A program made the translations under genes and the position numbers. A stretch of 64,000 nt of DNA from an uncultured Bacteroidales bacterium (lineage in GTDB: Bacteria; Bacteroidota; Bacteroidia; Bacteroidales; P3): positions 16,633 through 80,632 of the forward strand of contig ONLQ01000005.1 of the NCBI GenBank assembly GCA_900318665.1, given 5' to 3'. Shown piece after piece: positions 1 to 8,359 of this stretch (the first letter of the stretch is position 1; the number at the start of each line of letters is the position of its first letter). Under the pieces are notes generated by a model. That model saw nothing but the letters and a program-made list of their open reading frames with translations, ran no database searches and was not told where the DNA came from.

Positions 1-272
1 CTTTTATTAGGGATTTATATGATATAAAACTACAAGATGCTTTGTCAAAAACTTACCCGTTTGAACAAGGAACAACGATAACTATTCCTGAAATAGGAAT
101 AATACCTCAAATATTGTCCATTAAACTTACTGGTAGAGTTGATATCGTAAATCAAACAGATACTATTGATGCCCGTAATGAAATATTGTATTATATGAAG
201 TGTATTTTTGAGAATGTGGAGTTTTTTCTAAACAAAGAAAAACAGGTTGTTAAAAGAACTACAGCCATATGA
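1..272 (+). CDS. C-terminal fragment of an unrecognised protein, cut by the window edge
   Basis: The reading frame is open from base 3 to a TGA at 270-272, with no convincing internal start. The TTG at 42 lies inside an open frame that already reads FIRDLYDIKLQDAL before it, so this is the tail of a longer gene. About 89 residues are visible. They are AT-rich and contain a short beta-rich stretch (TTITIPEIGII) and a Lys-rich end (NKEKQVVKRTTAI). I do not recognise a family. Its position just upstream of glycosyltransferases, and its similarly low GC content, suggest it belongs to the polysaccharide cluster. Confidence 0.55.
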   Translation, partial: FIRDLYDIKLQDALSKTYPFEQGTTITIPEIGIIPQILSIKLTGRVDIVNQTDTIDARNEILYYMKCIFENVEFFLNKEKQVVKRTTAI

Positions 273-384
273 TTTAATAGAGAATGTTGTATGTAAAATA
301 TATCGAGTTTGAATGAATTCGGCATTTGTGTGGCATTGGTGATAATGGTATTATAGAATCTTAACAACCAAAGAATTAACAAAT

Positions 385-765
385 ATGAATTTGATTAAAA
401 GAATACTCAAAGTTTTTGGCTATTGCCAAGAAAATCCAGAAGAACAATTAATGCGAGAAATGGGAATGTTGCGCTCTTTGCAAATCAAATCGTTGGATCC
501 CAATGTTACGGTGGATGAGATTTCTCCAGCTATTGTTCTAGGACATATTGACAATATCAAGAATATTTTAAAAGAATTGGACCGACAAGGATATATAGGA
601 AAGACTGTCCCCATACAATATACATTGAATAATATTGAAATGGAAAAGAATCATATTAATGTTATGTCGCCAAGTTATACAAATAACCTGTCTTTATATT
701 TAAGTCATGTCGGAGCTATCATAGGCGTTATTCTAGAAGACCTTGCATTGTTTTTGCGTAGATGA
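385..765 (+). CDS. Hypothetical protein, 126 aa, in the polysaccharide cluster
   Basis: An ATG-started ORF of 126 codons whose codon use and AT-richness match its neighbours. There is no signal peptide. The N-terminus is basic (MNLIKRILKVFGY), the middle is charged and probably helical (GHIDNIKNILKELDRQGY), and the last 25 residues are hydrophobic (LSHVGAIIGVILEDLALF), which could be a buried helix or weak membrane contact. I recognise no family. It is separated by 112 bp from the gene fragment upstream and 50 bp from the glycosyltransferase downstream, so co-transcription with the cluster is likely. A function cannot be assigned from the sequence. Confidence 0.55.
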   Translation: MNLIKRILKVFGYCQENPEEQLMREMGMLRSLQIKSLDPNVTVDEISPAIVLGHIDNIKNILKELDRQGYIGKTVPIQYTLNNIEMEKNHINVMSPSYTNNLSLYLSHVGAIIGVILEDLALFLRR

Positions 766-815
766 ATACACCGGATTAATAAAAGTGGTTTTACTGCAAT
801 AATAATGAGTTAAAT

Positions 816-1844
816 ATGAACTCGGCAAAAAGGAATATTTTGTTGGTTTCAATAATAATGCCTGTGTTCAATGGCGAGAAGTATCTTCGAGAGGCCATTG
901 AGAGTGTTTTGCGTCAGACCTATAGGAATTTTGAGTTCATCATAATAAATGATTGCTCTACCGATAGAACGGAGGAAATTATTTTGTCATATAGTGACCC
1001 AAGGATTCGATATTATAAGAATGAGAAGAACCTTCATGTTGCTGAAACTCTGAATAGATGTATTTCTTTGGCAAAAGGTGATTTTATTGCTCGGATGGAT
1101 GCTGATGATATATGTATGCCAAAACGAATTGAATGTCAGGTTAGATATTTACAAAAACATTCGGATTTAGATGGATGTGGTACATGGGCGATTAAAATTG
1201 ATTCGGGAGGTCGTAAGACTGGTTTCTTAAGAGGTTATTTGAATTCTGAAATGGCTGCGTGTTCTGCATTATTTACTGTTCCTTTTGTTCATCCATCGGT
1301 TATGTTTAGATCTCCTGTTATTCGTAAGGAATTGTATAATATGAATATTCGTGGTGCTGGACAAGATTTAGAATTGTGGTCGAGATTATCTATTCGTGGT
1401 TATCGTTTTAACAACATAGCTATTCATTTATTAAAGTATCGTATTCATTCAGAGAATGTTTCGTCGAAGAATAATACTCGAATATATGAGATAACAAAAA
1501 GAGCGTTGTCTCCATCACTTTGTTCCTTCTTTGATCGGGAATTATCAGAAGATGAGTTTGTTTTACATAGATATTCTTTTTTTATAATCAATCGAGAACT
1601 TAGAAATATTGTATCGGAGGATATTGATGGTTTGGTTAATGAAAGAAAGTGGTTAGAGTATGTCTATAAACAAAATTCAATAAAAGGCATATTTAATCAA
1701 TCCGTATTTCGCTCTTTCCTTTTTTATCGTTGGTTGATTTGCTGTGTTCTATCTCATAACATAAAGATTTTACATACTATACGAATAGGACGAATGGGCT
1801 TTCTTGAAACATTATTGATATTACGTTTTTTAATTAGAATATAA
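816..1844 (+). CDS. Family 2 glycosyltransferase (GT-A fold)
   Basis: Predicted to transfer a sugar from a nucleotide donor to a lipid-linked or growing surface glycan at the inner face of the cytoplasmic membrane. The GT2 domain begins at residue 11 with VSIIMPVFNGEKYLREAIESV. The nucleotide-binding DCSTD lies near residue 46, and the metal-binding DADD at residues 95-98 is followed by the usual acceptor-region segments (VPFVHPSVMFR near 150, and GQDLELWSRL). The length of 342 aa fits small GT2 enzymes with a C-terminal helical tail; that tail has hydrophobic patches (FYRWLICCVL) that may touch the membrane. Very low GC, like its neighbours. Donor and acceptor are not predictable. Confidence 0.9.
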   Translation: MNSAKRNILLVSIIMPVFNGEKYLREAIESVLRQTYRNFEFIIINDCSTDRTEEIILSYSDPRIRYYKNEKNLHVAETLNRCISLAKGDFIARMDADDICMPKRIECQVRYLQKHSDLDGCGTWAIKIDSGGRKTGFLRGYLNSEMAACSALFTVPFVHPSVMFRSPVIRKELYNMNIRGAGQDLELWSRLSIRGYRFNNIAIHLLKYRIHSENVSSKNNTRIYEITKRALSPSLCSFFDRELSEDEFVLHRYSFFIINRELRNIVSEDIDGLVNERKWLEYVYKQNSIKGIFNQSVFRSFLFYRWLICCVLSHNIKILHTIRIGRMGFLETLLILRFLIRI

Positions 1845-1855
1845 TTTCGTGTTTT

Positions 1856-3136
1856 ATGAATAAGATATTAAATAGAATACTAAATTATTCGCCAAAATTT
1901 CGTGGCGAATTACGAAAACTTTATTCCATGTATCGATATTTTTTTTCTGATAAAATCAAATCAGAAGGAAATATTAAATGTGTGTCCCCTGATGATGGAT
2001 TAGAATATTTCTTTGGTTATTATGATAAAAGTCCATGGAATAAAGACGGTAGTTGTATGTTATGCCTTCGGGCAAAAAACACATGGAAATATCCTGCCTC
2101 CGAAGCCCCTGCCGATATTGTTCTAATAGATACATCTAGTAATTCTGTGAAAAAGATAGCGACAACGCATTGTTGGAATGTGCAACAAGGTTGTATGCTA
2201 CAATGGTTGGGACCGAATTTTGACACAGAGATTATTTTTAATGATTTTCGTAACGGACGGCTATGTGCGATTATTTTGGATGTATTTACTGGTAAGGAAA
2301 GATTATTAAACATGCCCGTATATGCAGTTGCGAGTGATGGAAGTTTTGCTTTATCTTTAGATTTTTCACGTCTCCATCGACTTCGCCCTGGTTATGGATA
2401 TTTAAATGTCCCAGATTTGACATCAAAGGAGTCACTTCCCAATGGAACCTGTGTATGGAAGATTGATTTAAAAACAGGAGAAGAAAGAGGTCTTTTACAA
2501 TATAGGGATTTTTTCGACTTTGAGCATCGAGCAGATTTTGAGGGTGCGGTACATGGTGTAAATCATATTATGATTTCTCCGAATAATCGGAGATTTATGA
2601 TTCTTCATCGTTGGTTTGAGAATGGCAAGATAGATCAGTTACATAAGAAAACTCGATTGGTGACATGTGATGTTGATGGAACAAATATGTACAATTTGAA
2701 CGATGACGGAATGGTTTCTCATTGCTATTGGAGAGATGATGAGCACATTTTGTCATTTGAAAAGAAGAGGGAGGTTGTTGGCTATTTTTTGATGAAAGAT
2801 AAAACACACGAATATACAAATTGTTGGCCTGAATTGAACAATACGGGGCGTATTAATAATGATGGACACCCGAGTTATTCTCCTGATAAAACAATGGTAA
2901 TAACGGATACCTATCCGGATTTTCAGCGGATGGCAAGACTTTTGCTTATAGTTAATCCGGACTCACAGGATTATGAGATTCAGCCGATTGCAAGAGTTTT
3001 TCATCCATTCAGATATGATAATGATACTCGGTGCGATTTGCACCCCAGATGGAGCCGAGACGGTAGTCAGATTTGTTTCGATGGCGTTTTTGAGGGGAGA
3101 CGTAGATTGTATGTTGTTAATTTGAATAATAAGTAA
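1856..3136 (+). CDS. TolB/WD40-like beta-propeller protein of a polysaccharide locus
   Basis: A 426-residue protein with no signal peptide. After a basic N-terminus it contains repeated blade-like motifs with D-G/N-D turns: SPWNKDGSCMLCLRAK, SPNNRRFMILHRW, SYSPDKTMVITDTYPD and HPRWSRDGSQICFDGVF. These are typical of TolB/PD40 beta-propellers (oligogalacturonate-lyase-like and DPP-IV propeller families). It starts 12 bp after the preceding glycosyltransferase stops, so the two genes are probably co-transcribed. Conserved-looking His/Trp/Asp positions (GYYDKSPW, HCWNVQQG, HPRWS) suggest a binding or catalytic site rather than a pure scaffold. Whether it modifies, binds or measures the polysaccharide cannot be decided here. 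Confidence 0.6.
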   Translation: MNKILNRILNYSPKFRGELRKLYSMYRYFFSDKIKSEGNIKCVSPDDGLEYFFGYYDKSPWNKDGSCMLCLRAKNTWKYPASEAPADIVLIDTSSNSVKKIATTHCWNVQQGCMLQWLGPNFDTEIIFNDFRNGRLCAIILDVFTGKERLLNMPVYAVASDGSFALSLDFSRLHRLRPGYGYLNVPDLTSKESLPNGTCVWKIDLKTGEERGLLQYRDFFDFEHRADFEGAVHGVNHIMISPNNRRFMILHRWFENGKIDQLHKKTRLVTCDVDGTNMYNLNDDGMVSHCYWRDDEHILSFEKKREVVGYFLMKDKTHEYTNCWPELNNTGRINNDGHPSYSPDKTMVITDTYPDFQRMARLLLIVNPDSQDYEIQPIARVFHPFRYDNDTRCDLHPRWSRDGSQICFDGVFEGRRRLYVVNLNNK

Positions 3137-3166
3137 CAGATTCTTTTGATTTTTTTTGACTATATT

Positions 3167-4255
3167 ATGAAAAAAGCATTAATAACAGGTGTTACTGGGC
3201 AGGATGGTTCATACTTGTCCGAATTTCTTTTGGAAAAAGGCTACGAGGTCCATGGTGTCATACGGCGTAGCAGTGTTGACTACCGTGAGCGTATCTTCCA
3301 TTTGGAGGGTCACGAGCGGTTTCATCTGCATTACGGCGACCTGTCGGACTCGATGAGCATGGTGCAGGTCATCGGTAAGGTGCGCCCCGACGAGATATAC
3401 AACCTTGCGGCACAGAGCCATGTGCAGGTAAGTTTCGACGCACCAGAATATACCGCCAATGTTGATGCCGTGGGCATTCTGCGTATTCTTGAGGCAGTGC
3501 GACAGTGTGGGTTGGAAAAAACATGCCGAATCTACCAGGCCTCGACCAGCGAGTTGTACGGCAAGGTAGAGCAGGTACCACAGAGCGAGGCAACGCCATT
3601 CCATCCGTACAGCCCATACGCTGTCGGCAAACTCTATGCCTACTGGATAGTGAAGGAATACCGCGAGGCATACGGGATGTACTGCTGCAACGGTATATTG
3701 TTCAACCACGAGAGCGAGCGCCGTGGCGAGACCTTTGTAACGAGGAAGATAACGCTTGCTGCTGCCCGTATCAGACAGGGACGTCAGGACAGGCTCTATC
3801 TCGGCAACCTCGACTCGCTTCGTGATTGGGGCTATGCCAAGGACTATGTGGAGTGCATGTGGCTGATACTGCAACACAACGAGCCTGACGACTTTGTGAT
3901 AGCCACAGGTGTGCAGCATTCGGTGCGAGATTTCTGTCGTCTTGCCTTCCACGAGGTCGGAATCGAGTTGGAATTTCAGGGTGAAGGCATAAACGAGAAG
4001 GGGATAGACAAAGCCACGGGGAATGTCCTTGTCGAGGTCAGTCCAGACTTTTATCGTCCTACCGATGTCGTCAACCTGCTTGGCGACCCGAGCAAGGCAA
4101 GGCGTGTTCTTGGATGGAATCCGCAGAAGACATCGTTCGAAGATTTGGTCCGCCTGATGGCAGATGCCGATATGAAGAAGGTTGCGGCCGATAGTGTGGC
4201 GGCACATGTGCGAGTCAATCTGGCCGAGTATCTTGAAAAAGGAATCGTAAAGTAA
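3167..4255 (+). CDS. gmd: GDP-mannose 4,6-dehydratase
   Basis: Converts GDP-D-mannose to GDP-4-keto-6-deoxy-D-mannose, the branch point for GDP-fucose, GDP-colitose, GDP-rhamnose and GDP-perosamine. It is an extended short-chain dehydrogenase: a Rossmann NAD(P) motif TGVTGQDG with glycines 8, 11 and 14, the catalytic STSE at 126-129, and YAVGK with Tyr151 and Lys155. The family signature [17 protein letters not shown] follows. The start at 3167 (MKKALITG) is preferred over an upstream in-frame start because it begins directly at the first beta strand. Length 362 aa is normal. The first ~80 bp are AT-rich like the upstream genes and the rest is GC-rich, suggesting a recombination joint near the 5' end. 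The next gene starts 7 bp after the stop. Confidence 0.95.
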   Translation: MKKALITGVTGQDGSYLSEFLLEKGYEVHGVIRRSSVDYRERIFHLEGHERFHLHYGDLSDSMSMVQVIGKVRPDEIYNLAAQSHVQVSFDAPEYTANVDAVGILRILEAVRQCGLEKTCRIYQASTSELYGKVEQVPQSEATPFHPYSPYAVGKLYAYWIVKEYREAYGMYCCNGILFNHESERRGETFVTRKITLAAARIRQGRQDRLYLGNLDSLRDWGYAKDYVECMWLILQHNEPDDFVIATGVQHSVRDFCRLAFHEVGIELEFQGEGINEKGIDKATGNVLVEVSPDFYRPTDVVNLLGDPSKARRVLGWNPQKTSFEDLVRLMADADMKKVAADSVAAHVRVNLAEYLEKGIVK

Positions 4256-4262
4256 GGTGATT

Positions 4263-5207
4263 ATGGAGAAAAACGCCAAGATATATGTTGCTGGGCACCG
4301 AGGTCTTGCGGGGTCGGCAATATTACGTCTGCTGCAAGATTCCGGCTACGGCAATATCTTAGTCCGCACGCATACGGAGTTAGATTTGTGCGATCAGGGT
4401 GCAGTAAGATGTTTTTTTGAACAAGAAAGACCAGACTATGTGTTTCTTGCTGCCGGCAGGGTTGGTGGCATACAGGCCAACATAGAGTCTCCCGCACCAT
4501 TCCTCTACGAGAACGTGATGATGCAGGGCAACGTCATACACGAGGCGTATCTTTCAGGCGTTCGCAAGATGCTAATCCTCGGCAGTTCGTGTATCTACCC
4601 CAGGGAATGTCCTCAACCTATGCGTGAGGAATACCTGATGGATGGCAAACTGGAACCAACTAACGAGGGGTATGCTTTATCGAAAATCGTGGCCTTGAAG
4701 ATGGGCGAGTACTATAATCGTCAGTATGGTTTTAACGCCATCTCGATAATGCCGTGCAACCTGTACGGCCATGGCGATAGTTTCGACCCGTTGCATTCCC
4801 ATGTCCTGTCGGCAACGGTGCGCAAGTTCGTTGACGCTGTCGAGAACAAGTCCGACAGGGTTGTGATGTGGGGCACGGGCAACGCAAGGCGAGAGTTCCT
4901 GCATGCCGACGATATGGCTGCCGCCGCATTATACATGATGGACCATTACGAAGGAGAGACCTTTGTGAACGTCGGCTGCGGCGTGGATTACTCCATCAGG
5001 GAACTGGCGGAGAAAGTCTCACAGCATGTTGGGTTCAGTGGCAGGATAGAGTGGGATGCGACAAAGCCCGACGGAATGATGAGGAAATGCCTTGACGTGT
5101 CGAGAATGAGAGCATTGGGATTTGCGCCAAGGATAAGTATTGACGAAGGTATAGAGCAGGTGATAGCCGAGTATAAGGAATACAGAAAATCAAACGCTAA
5201 CAAATAA
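4263..5207 (+). CDS. GDP-L-fucose synthase-like epimerase/reductase (Fcl or ColC)
   Basis: A short-chain dehydrogenase of the GDP-fucose synthase family, which 3,5-epimerises and reduces GDP-4-keto-6-deoxymannose to GDP-L-fucose. The related ColC epimerises and reduces the 3-deoxy intermediate to GDP-L-colitose. Visible motifs: the NADP motif GHRGLAG at 11-17, AAGRVGGI, GSSCIYP with Ser109/Cys110, YALSK with Tyr137 and Lys141, and a late FLHADDMA. The ATG at 4263 with AAGG just upstream is preferred to the GTG at 4257. The protein is 314 residues, normal for the family. Because a ColD-like dehydratase is encoded immediately downstream, ColC activity is a real alternative to Fcl activity; sequence motifs alone do not separate them. 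Confidence 0.88.
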   Translation: MEKNAKIYVAGHRGLAGSAILRLLQDSGYGNILVRTHTELDLCDQGAVRCFFEQERPDYVFLAAGRVGGIQANIESPAPFLYENVMMQGNVIHEAYLSGVRKMLILGSSCIYPRECPQPMREEYLMDGKLEPTNEGYALSKIVALKMGEYYNRQYGFNAISIMPCNLYGHGDSFDPLHSHVLSATVRKFVDAVENKSDRVVMWGTGNARREFLHADDMAAAALYMMDHYEGETFVNVGCGVDYSIRELAEKVSQHVGFSGRIEWDATKPDGMMRKCLDVSRMRALGFAPRISIDEGIEQVIAEYKEYRKSNANK

Positions 5208-5219
5208 TCATACAGATAA

Positions 5220-6395
5220 ATGCGAGTACCGTTAATGAAACATGCCTTCCTCAACGAGGAGGCGACGAAAAAGGCATTGTCGGAATTTGTTTTGAATGCC
5301 GAGTTTTTCTCTATGGGCGAGCAATGCCGATTGTTTGAAAACAGATTTGCCGAGTATCAGGGCTGCCGACATGCCGCATTGTTCAACAGCGGCGGCAGTG
5401 CCAATCTTGCTTTGTTGCAGTCGTTGCGCAACCTTGGACGATTGAAGGAAGGTGCCCGTGTGGGCTATTCCGCGCTGACATGGTCAACCAACGTGATGCC
5501 CATATTGCAGATGGGGATGGTCCCTGTGCCGGTAGATGTGGACCCAAAGACTGTCAACGTGATGTCTCATAATCTCGAAGACCGTTTGCGTGAGACCTGT
5601 CTTGACGCATTTTTTGCCACTAATGTCCTTGGCTATTGCGGCGACCTTGACAGAATACGCCAAATCTGCAATGAAAAAGGAATCATCTTTATCGAGGACA
5701 ATTGCGAAGGTCTTGGCGGCAAGATTGCCGGTAATCGTTATGGTAATTTTGGCGTTGCATCAACTTTTTCGTTCTTTGTGGCACACCACATGTCAACAAT
5801 CGAGGGTGGCATGGTCTGTACCAGCGATGACGAACTATACCGAATGCTGAAAATAGTGAGGGCTAATGGCTGGGACCGCAATGTTTCGCCAGAAGAACAG
5901 GAAATGATGAGGAAACCATATAACATCAATCCTTTCTTCGCAAAATACTCGTTCTATGAATTGGCATATAATTTCCGTCCAACAGAAATAACAGGATTCC
6001 TTGGGCAGGCGCAAATGCGCTATTTGGAAGACAATATATCATTGCGAATTTCGAATCATGAGGCATTTGATGAGGCAATATGCCATAATCCCGACCTTGT
6101 GCACATCGAGCATGACCATATTGACCGTATCTCGCCATTCGGACTGATAGTGATGTGCCGTACACTGCAATTGAGGGACCGATATCTGCAACGATTCATA
6201 GATAATGACGTAGAAGTCCGCCCCGTGATTGCTGGCAATATGCAGAACCAGCCATTCTATAGCCGATATGTGAATGAAAGATATTCGTTGCCAGGAACCG
6301 ACAAAGTTAGTCAGTGTGGTTTCTATTGTGGAAACTATCCAGACATGACAGACGAAGAAAGGAATGTGATTATTAACTGTTTAAAAGAGTTTTGA
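5220..6395 (+). CDS. colD: ColD-like GDP-4-keto-6-deoxymannose 3-dehydratase (DegT/DnrJ/EryC1/StrS fold)
   Basis: A PLP/PMP-dependent sugar enzyme of aspartate-aminotransferase fold, 391 aa. In ordinary sugar aminotransferases a lysine at this position holds PLP. Here the segment reads FSFFVAHHMSTIEGG, with His189/His190 in its place. That replacement is the hallmark of the 3-dehydratases ColD and RfbH/DdhC, which remove the C3 hydroxyl instead of transaminating. Other segments resemble ColD in order and spacing: YSALTWSTNVMPI, IFIEDNCEGLGG, VRANGWDRN, YNFRPTEITG and VEVRPVIAGN. The start at 5220 keeps the RVPLMKHAF segment that lines up with the ColD N-terminus. With gmd and an Fcl/ColC-like gene directly upstream, the expected product is GDP-4-keto-3,6-dideoxymannose, on the route to GDP-L-colitose. 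Fe-S cysteines of the RfbH type are not evident. Confidence 0.82.
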   Translation: MRVPLMKHAFLNEEATKKALSEFVLNAEFFSMGEQCRLFENRFAEYQGCRHAALFNSGGSANLALLQSLRNLGRLKEGARVGYSALTWSTNVMPILQMGMVPVPVDVDPKTVNVMSHNLEDRLRETCLDAFFATNVLGYCGDLDRIRQICNEKGIIFIEDNCEGLGGKIAGNRYGNFGVASTFSFFVAHHMSTIEGGMVCTSDDELYRMLKIVRANGWDRNVSPEEQEMMRKPYNINPFFAKYSFYELAYNFRPTEITGFLGQAQMRYLEDNISLRISNHEAFDEAICHNPDLVHIEHDHIDRISPFGLIVMCRTLQLRDRYLQRFIDNDVEVRPVIAGNMQNQPFYSRYVNERYSLPGTDKVSQCGFYCGNYPDMTDEERNVIINCLKEF

Positions 6396-6399
6396 GGAT

Positions 6400-7287
6400 A
6401 TGATTACTTCAATAGTATATGGTGGATTAGGCAATCAAATGCTACATTATGCCATTGGTAGAAGTCTGGCACTGAAATATGGGGTAAAATATTGTTTGGA
6501 TTTGTCGATGTATGAGATTTTTAAATCACGCCCATGGATGCGTGAATATGAGTTGCGAAATGTCTTTTCATTGCCAGATGTTGTAGAAATATCAAGTAGT
6601 AGTGTGATAAAGAAAACAGAATTACTCTATTTGATGAATAGAAAAAATAAGTTTGATGGAAAACTATTTCAACGTTTATCAAATATTGTTTGCATTGCAG
6701 ACACAGAAGATCAGTCGGATAGAATAAATAGAAATTCAACATTATATGGCCTTGACCATAGTATACGGTATTTTAAGGGGCATATTTCAGAAATTAAAAG
6801 GGATTTTGCTTTTAAAACACCTTTGGAGGGTAAAAATAAGATGTTGGCAGATGAGATACAAGGATGTAAGTCGCTGTCCCTACATATTAGAAGAGGGGAT
6901 TATCTTAATGCCAATAATATTGATAGTTATGTTCAGGTTGAAAAAGAATGGTATTATAATGCTATAGATAAGGTTATGGATATTGTCGGAAGAGATATGA
7001 ATATCTATGTTTTTTCAGATGATATTCCTTGGTGTAGGGAAGTGTTTAGTGAATATAAAAAAATAAAATTTATTGATTGGAATATAGGAAAGGATAGTTA
7101 TAGGGATATGCAGTTGATGAGTCTGTGTAAGCACAACATCATTGCAAATAGTACATTTTCTCGAATGGCGGCGTTAATAAATGCTAATGAGGATCAGATA
7201 GTAATTTGTCCATCCCATTATTTGAAAAATGAGAAAGAGGACATGTTGTATTTTTTAGAGTTGCCTAAGAATTGGATTATCATTTGA
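6400..7287 (+). CDS. GT11 alpha-1,2-fucosyltransferase family protein (possible colitosyltransferase)
   Basis: GT11 enzymes transfer L-fucose from GDP-fucose to galactose in alpha-1,2 linkage, and some bacterial members are reported to use GDP-colitose. The N-terminus carries the family start IVYGGLGNQMLHYAIG. The donor-binding motif HIRRGDY is at 162-168, followed by YVFSDDIPWCR, FIDWN, DMQLMSLCKHNIIANSTFS and the closing WINAN-type segment. Length 295 aa is normal, and no membrane segment is seen. It starts 4 bp after the colD-like gene, so the donor pathway and the transferase are tightly coupled. The gene is much more AT-rich than gmd/fcl/colD, suggesting separate acquisition. Confidence 0.88.
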   Translation: MITSIVYGGLGNQMLHYAIGRSLALKYGVKYCLDLSMYEIFKSRPWMREYELRNVFSLPDVVEISSSSVIKKTELLYLMNRKNKFDGKLFQRLSNIVCIADTEDQSDRINRNSTLYGLDHSIRYFKGHISEIKRDFAFKTPLEGKNKMLADEIQGCKSLSLHIRRGDYLNANNIDSYVQVEKEWYYNAIDKVMDIVGRDMNIYVFSDDIPWCREVFSEYKKIKFIDWNIGKDSYRDMQLMSLCKHNIIANSTFSRMAALINANEDQIVICPSHYLKNEKEDMLYFLELPKNWIII

Positions 7288-7318
7288 TCCCTTAGTATAA
7301 ATAAATACATTCGTTAAG

Positions 7319-8314
7319 ATGAACATCCATAGATATTTTAAAACGTATTATCCTATATTATATGAGTCTGTTATTCGATTAAATCGGACTAATGATTTTG
7401 TACGTGTAGATGATTCTGATTTACCTGAATTATATAATGTGTATGGAGAAAAAATGATATGGTTTTATCTGGATGATACAAGGCTTTTACATCATCCATA
7501 TACATTAAATGCAGGACATGTACCACAGCGAATAATATGGGATAGGGCAAACCAGACACTTCCGTTGCACATGTACAATCATCTTCAGATATTGAAACAT
7601 CGGGCAATTGATAATGTAAGACAGTTTGGTATAATGAAAGAAGCGGAGATAATTGTCCCTGGGGAATACAAATTGATGATGGAGAAAGAGGATAAAGTTA
7701 AGTATCTCACAGCCTTATTCACATTCAGCGAACGCCTTTTAGATAAGTACGAGAATGCTCGTTTTTCGTTATGTAATGGGACTTGGTATGGGACAGAATT
7801 GTTTGGTGGAATTTTAGACGAAAATAATTATAAGCGAAAAAACAAACTATTGTCTATTGTCGCTTCGAATAAGCATGAGGTTCCATTGCATGTGTTTCGT
7901 GCAAATACAGCAAAGGAACTAAAAAGACGTGGATTGGCTGATGCAATGGGTGCTTCGGTTGGATTGCGTTTCGAAAAGATTTCGGATGCATTTGATGACT
8001 ATATGTATAATGTGGCAATTGAAAATGAGCAGGCCAAGTATTATTTCACAGAAAAAATATTAGACTGCTTTGCTTCAATGACAATTCCAGTCTATTATGG
8101 GGCCACAGAAATTGACAAATTTTTTAATGGTGATGGAATAATTAAAATAAAAGAACCAACCATTGAGTGTGTGATTGATACCATCGGACAATGTTCTATT
8201 AATGACTATGAGGCACGTTTATATGCGGTAAAGGATAACTTTGAAAGAGTTAGGAAATATCGTTCTGTAGACGATTATCTTACTGATAATTATCTTGATT
8301 TATTCCAGTCATAG
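7319..8314 (+). CDS. GT10 alpha-1,3/1,4-fucosyltransferase family protein
   Basis: The C-terminal half holds the GT10 signature, in which a Glu-Asn pair and a Tyr/Phe-Thr-Glu-Lys segment bind GDP-fucose: IENEQAKYYFTEKILDCF followed by IPVYYGATEIDKFF (about residues 233-267). Earlier, ARFSLCNGTWYGTELFGG and KLLSIVASNKHEVPLHVFR occupy the expected position of the central donor-domain strands. Length 331 aa fits bacterial GT10 enzymes, without the heptad-repeat tail seen in Helicobacter. It lies 31 bp downstream of the GT11 gene and shares its low GC content. It probably adds a second fucose-like or colitose residue to the same glycan. Linkage and acceptor are not determinable. Confidence 0.85.
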   Translation: MNIHRYFKTYYPILYESVIRLNRTNDFVRVDDSDLPELYNVYGEKMIWFYLDDTRLLHHPYTLNAGHVPQRIIWDRANQTLPLHMYNHLQILKHRAIDNVRQFGIMKEAEIIVPGEYKLMMEKEDKVKYLTALFTFSERLLDKYENARFSLCNGTWYGTELFGGILDENNYKRKNKLLSIVASNKHEVPLHVFRANTAKELKRRGLADAMGASVGLRFEKISDAFDDYMYNVAIENEQAKYYFTEKILDCFASMTIPVYYGATEIDKFFNGDGIIKIKEPTIECVIDTIGQCSINDYEARLYAVKDNFERVRKYRSVDDYLTDNYLDLFQS

Positions 8315-8359
8315 AAGTTATATTAAAAACAAATTTCAATCATTAAGAATATTGCAATA

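Noticed and set aside
3209-4279. A 356-codon minus-strand ORF opposite gmd
   Set aside because: The plus strand has complete gmd motifs; the antisense frame has none.
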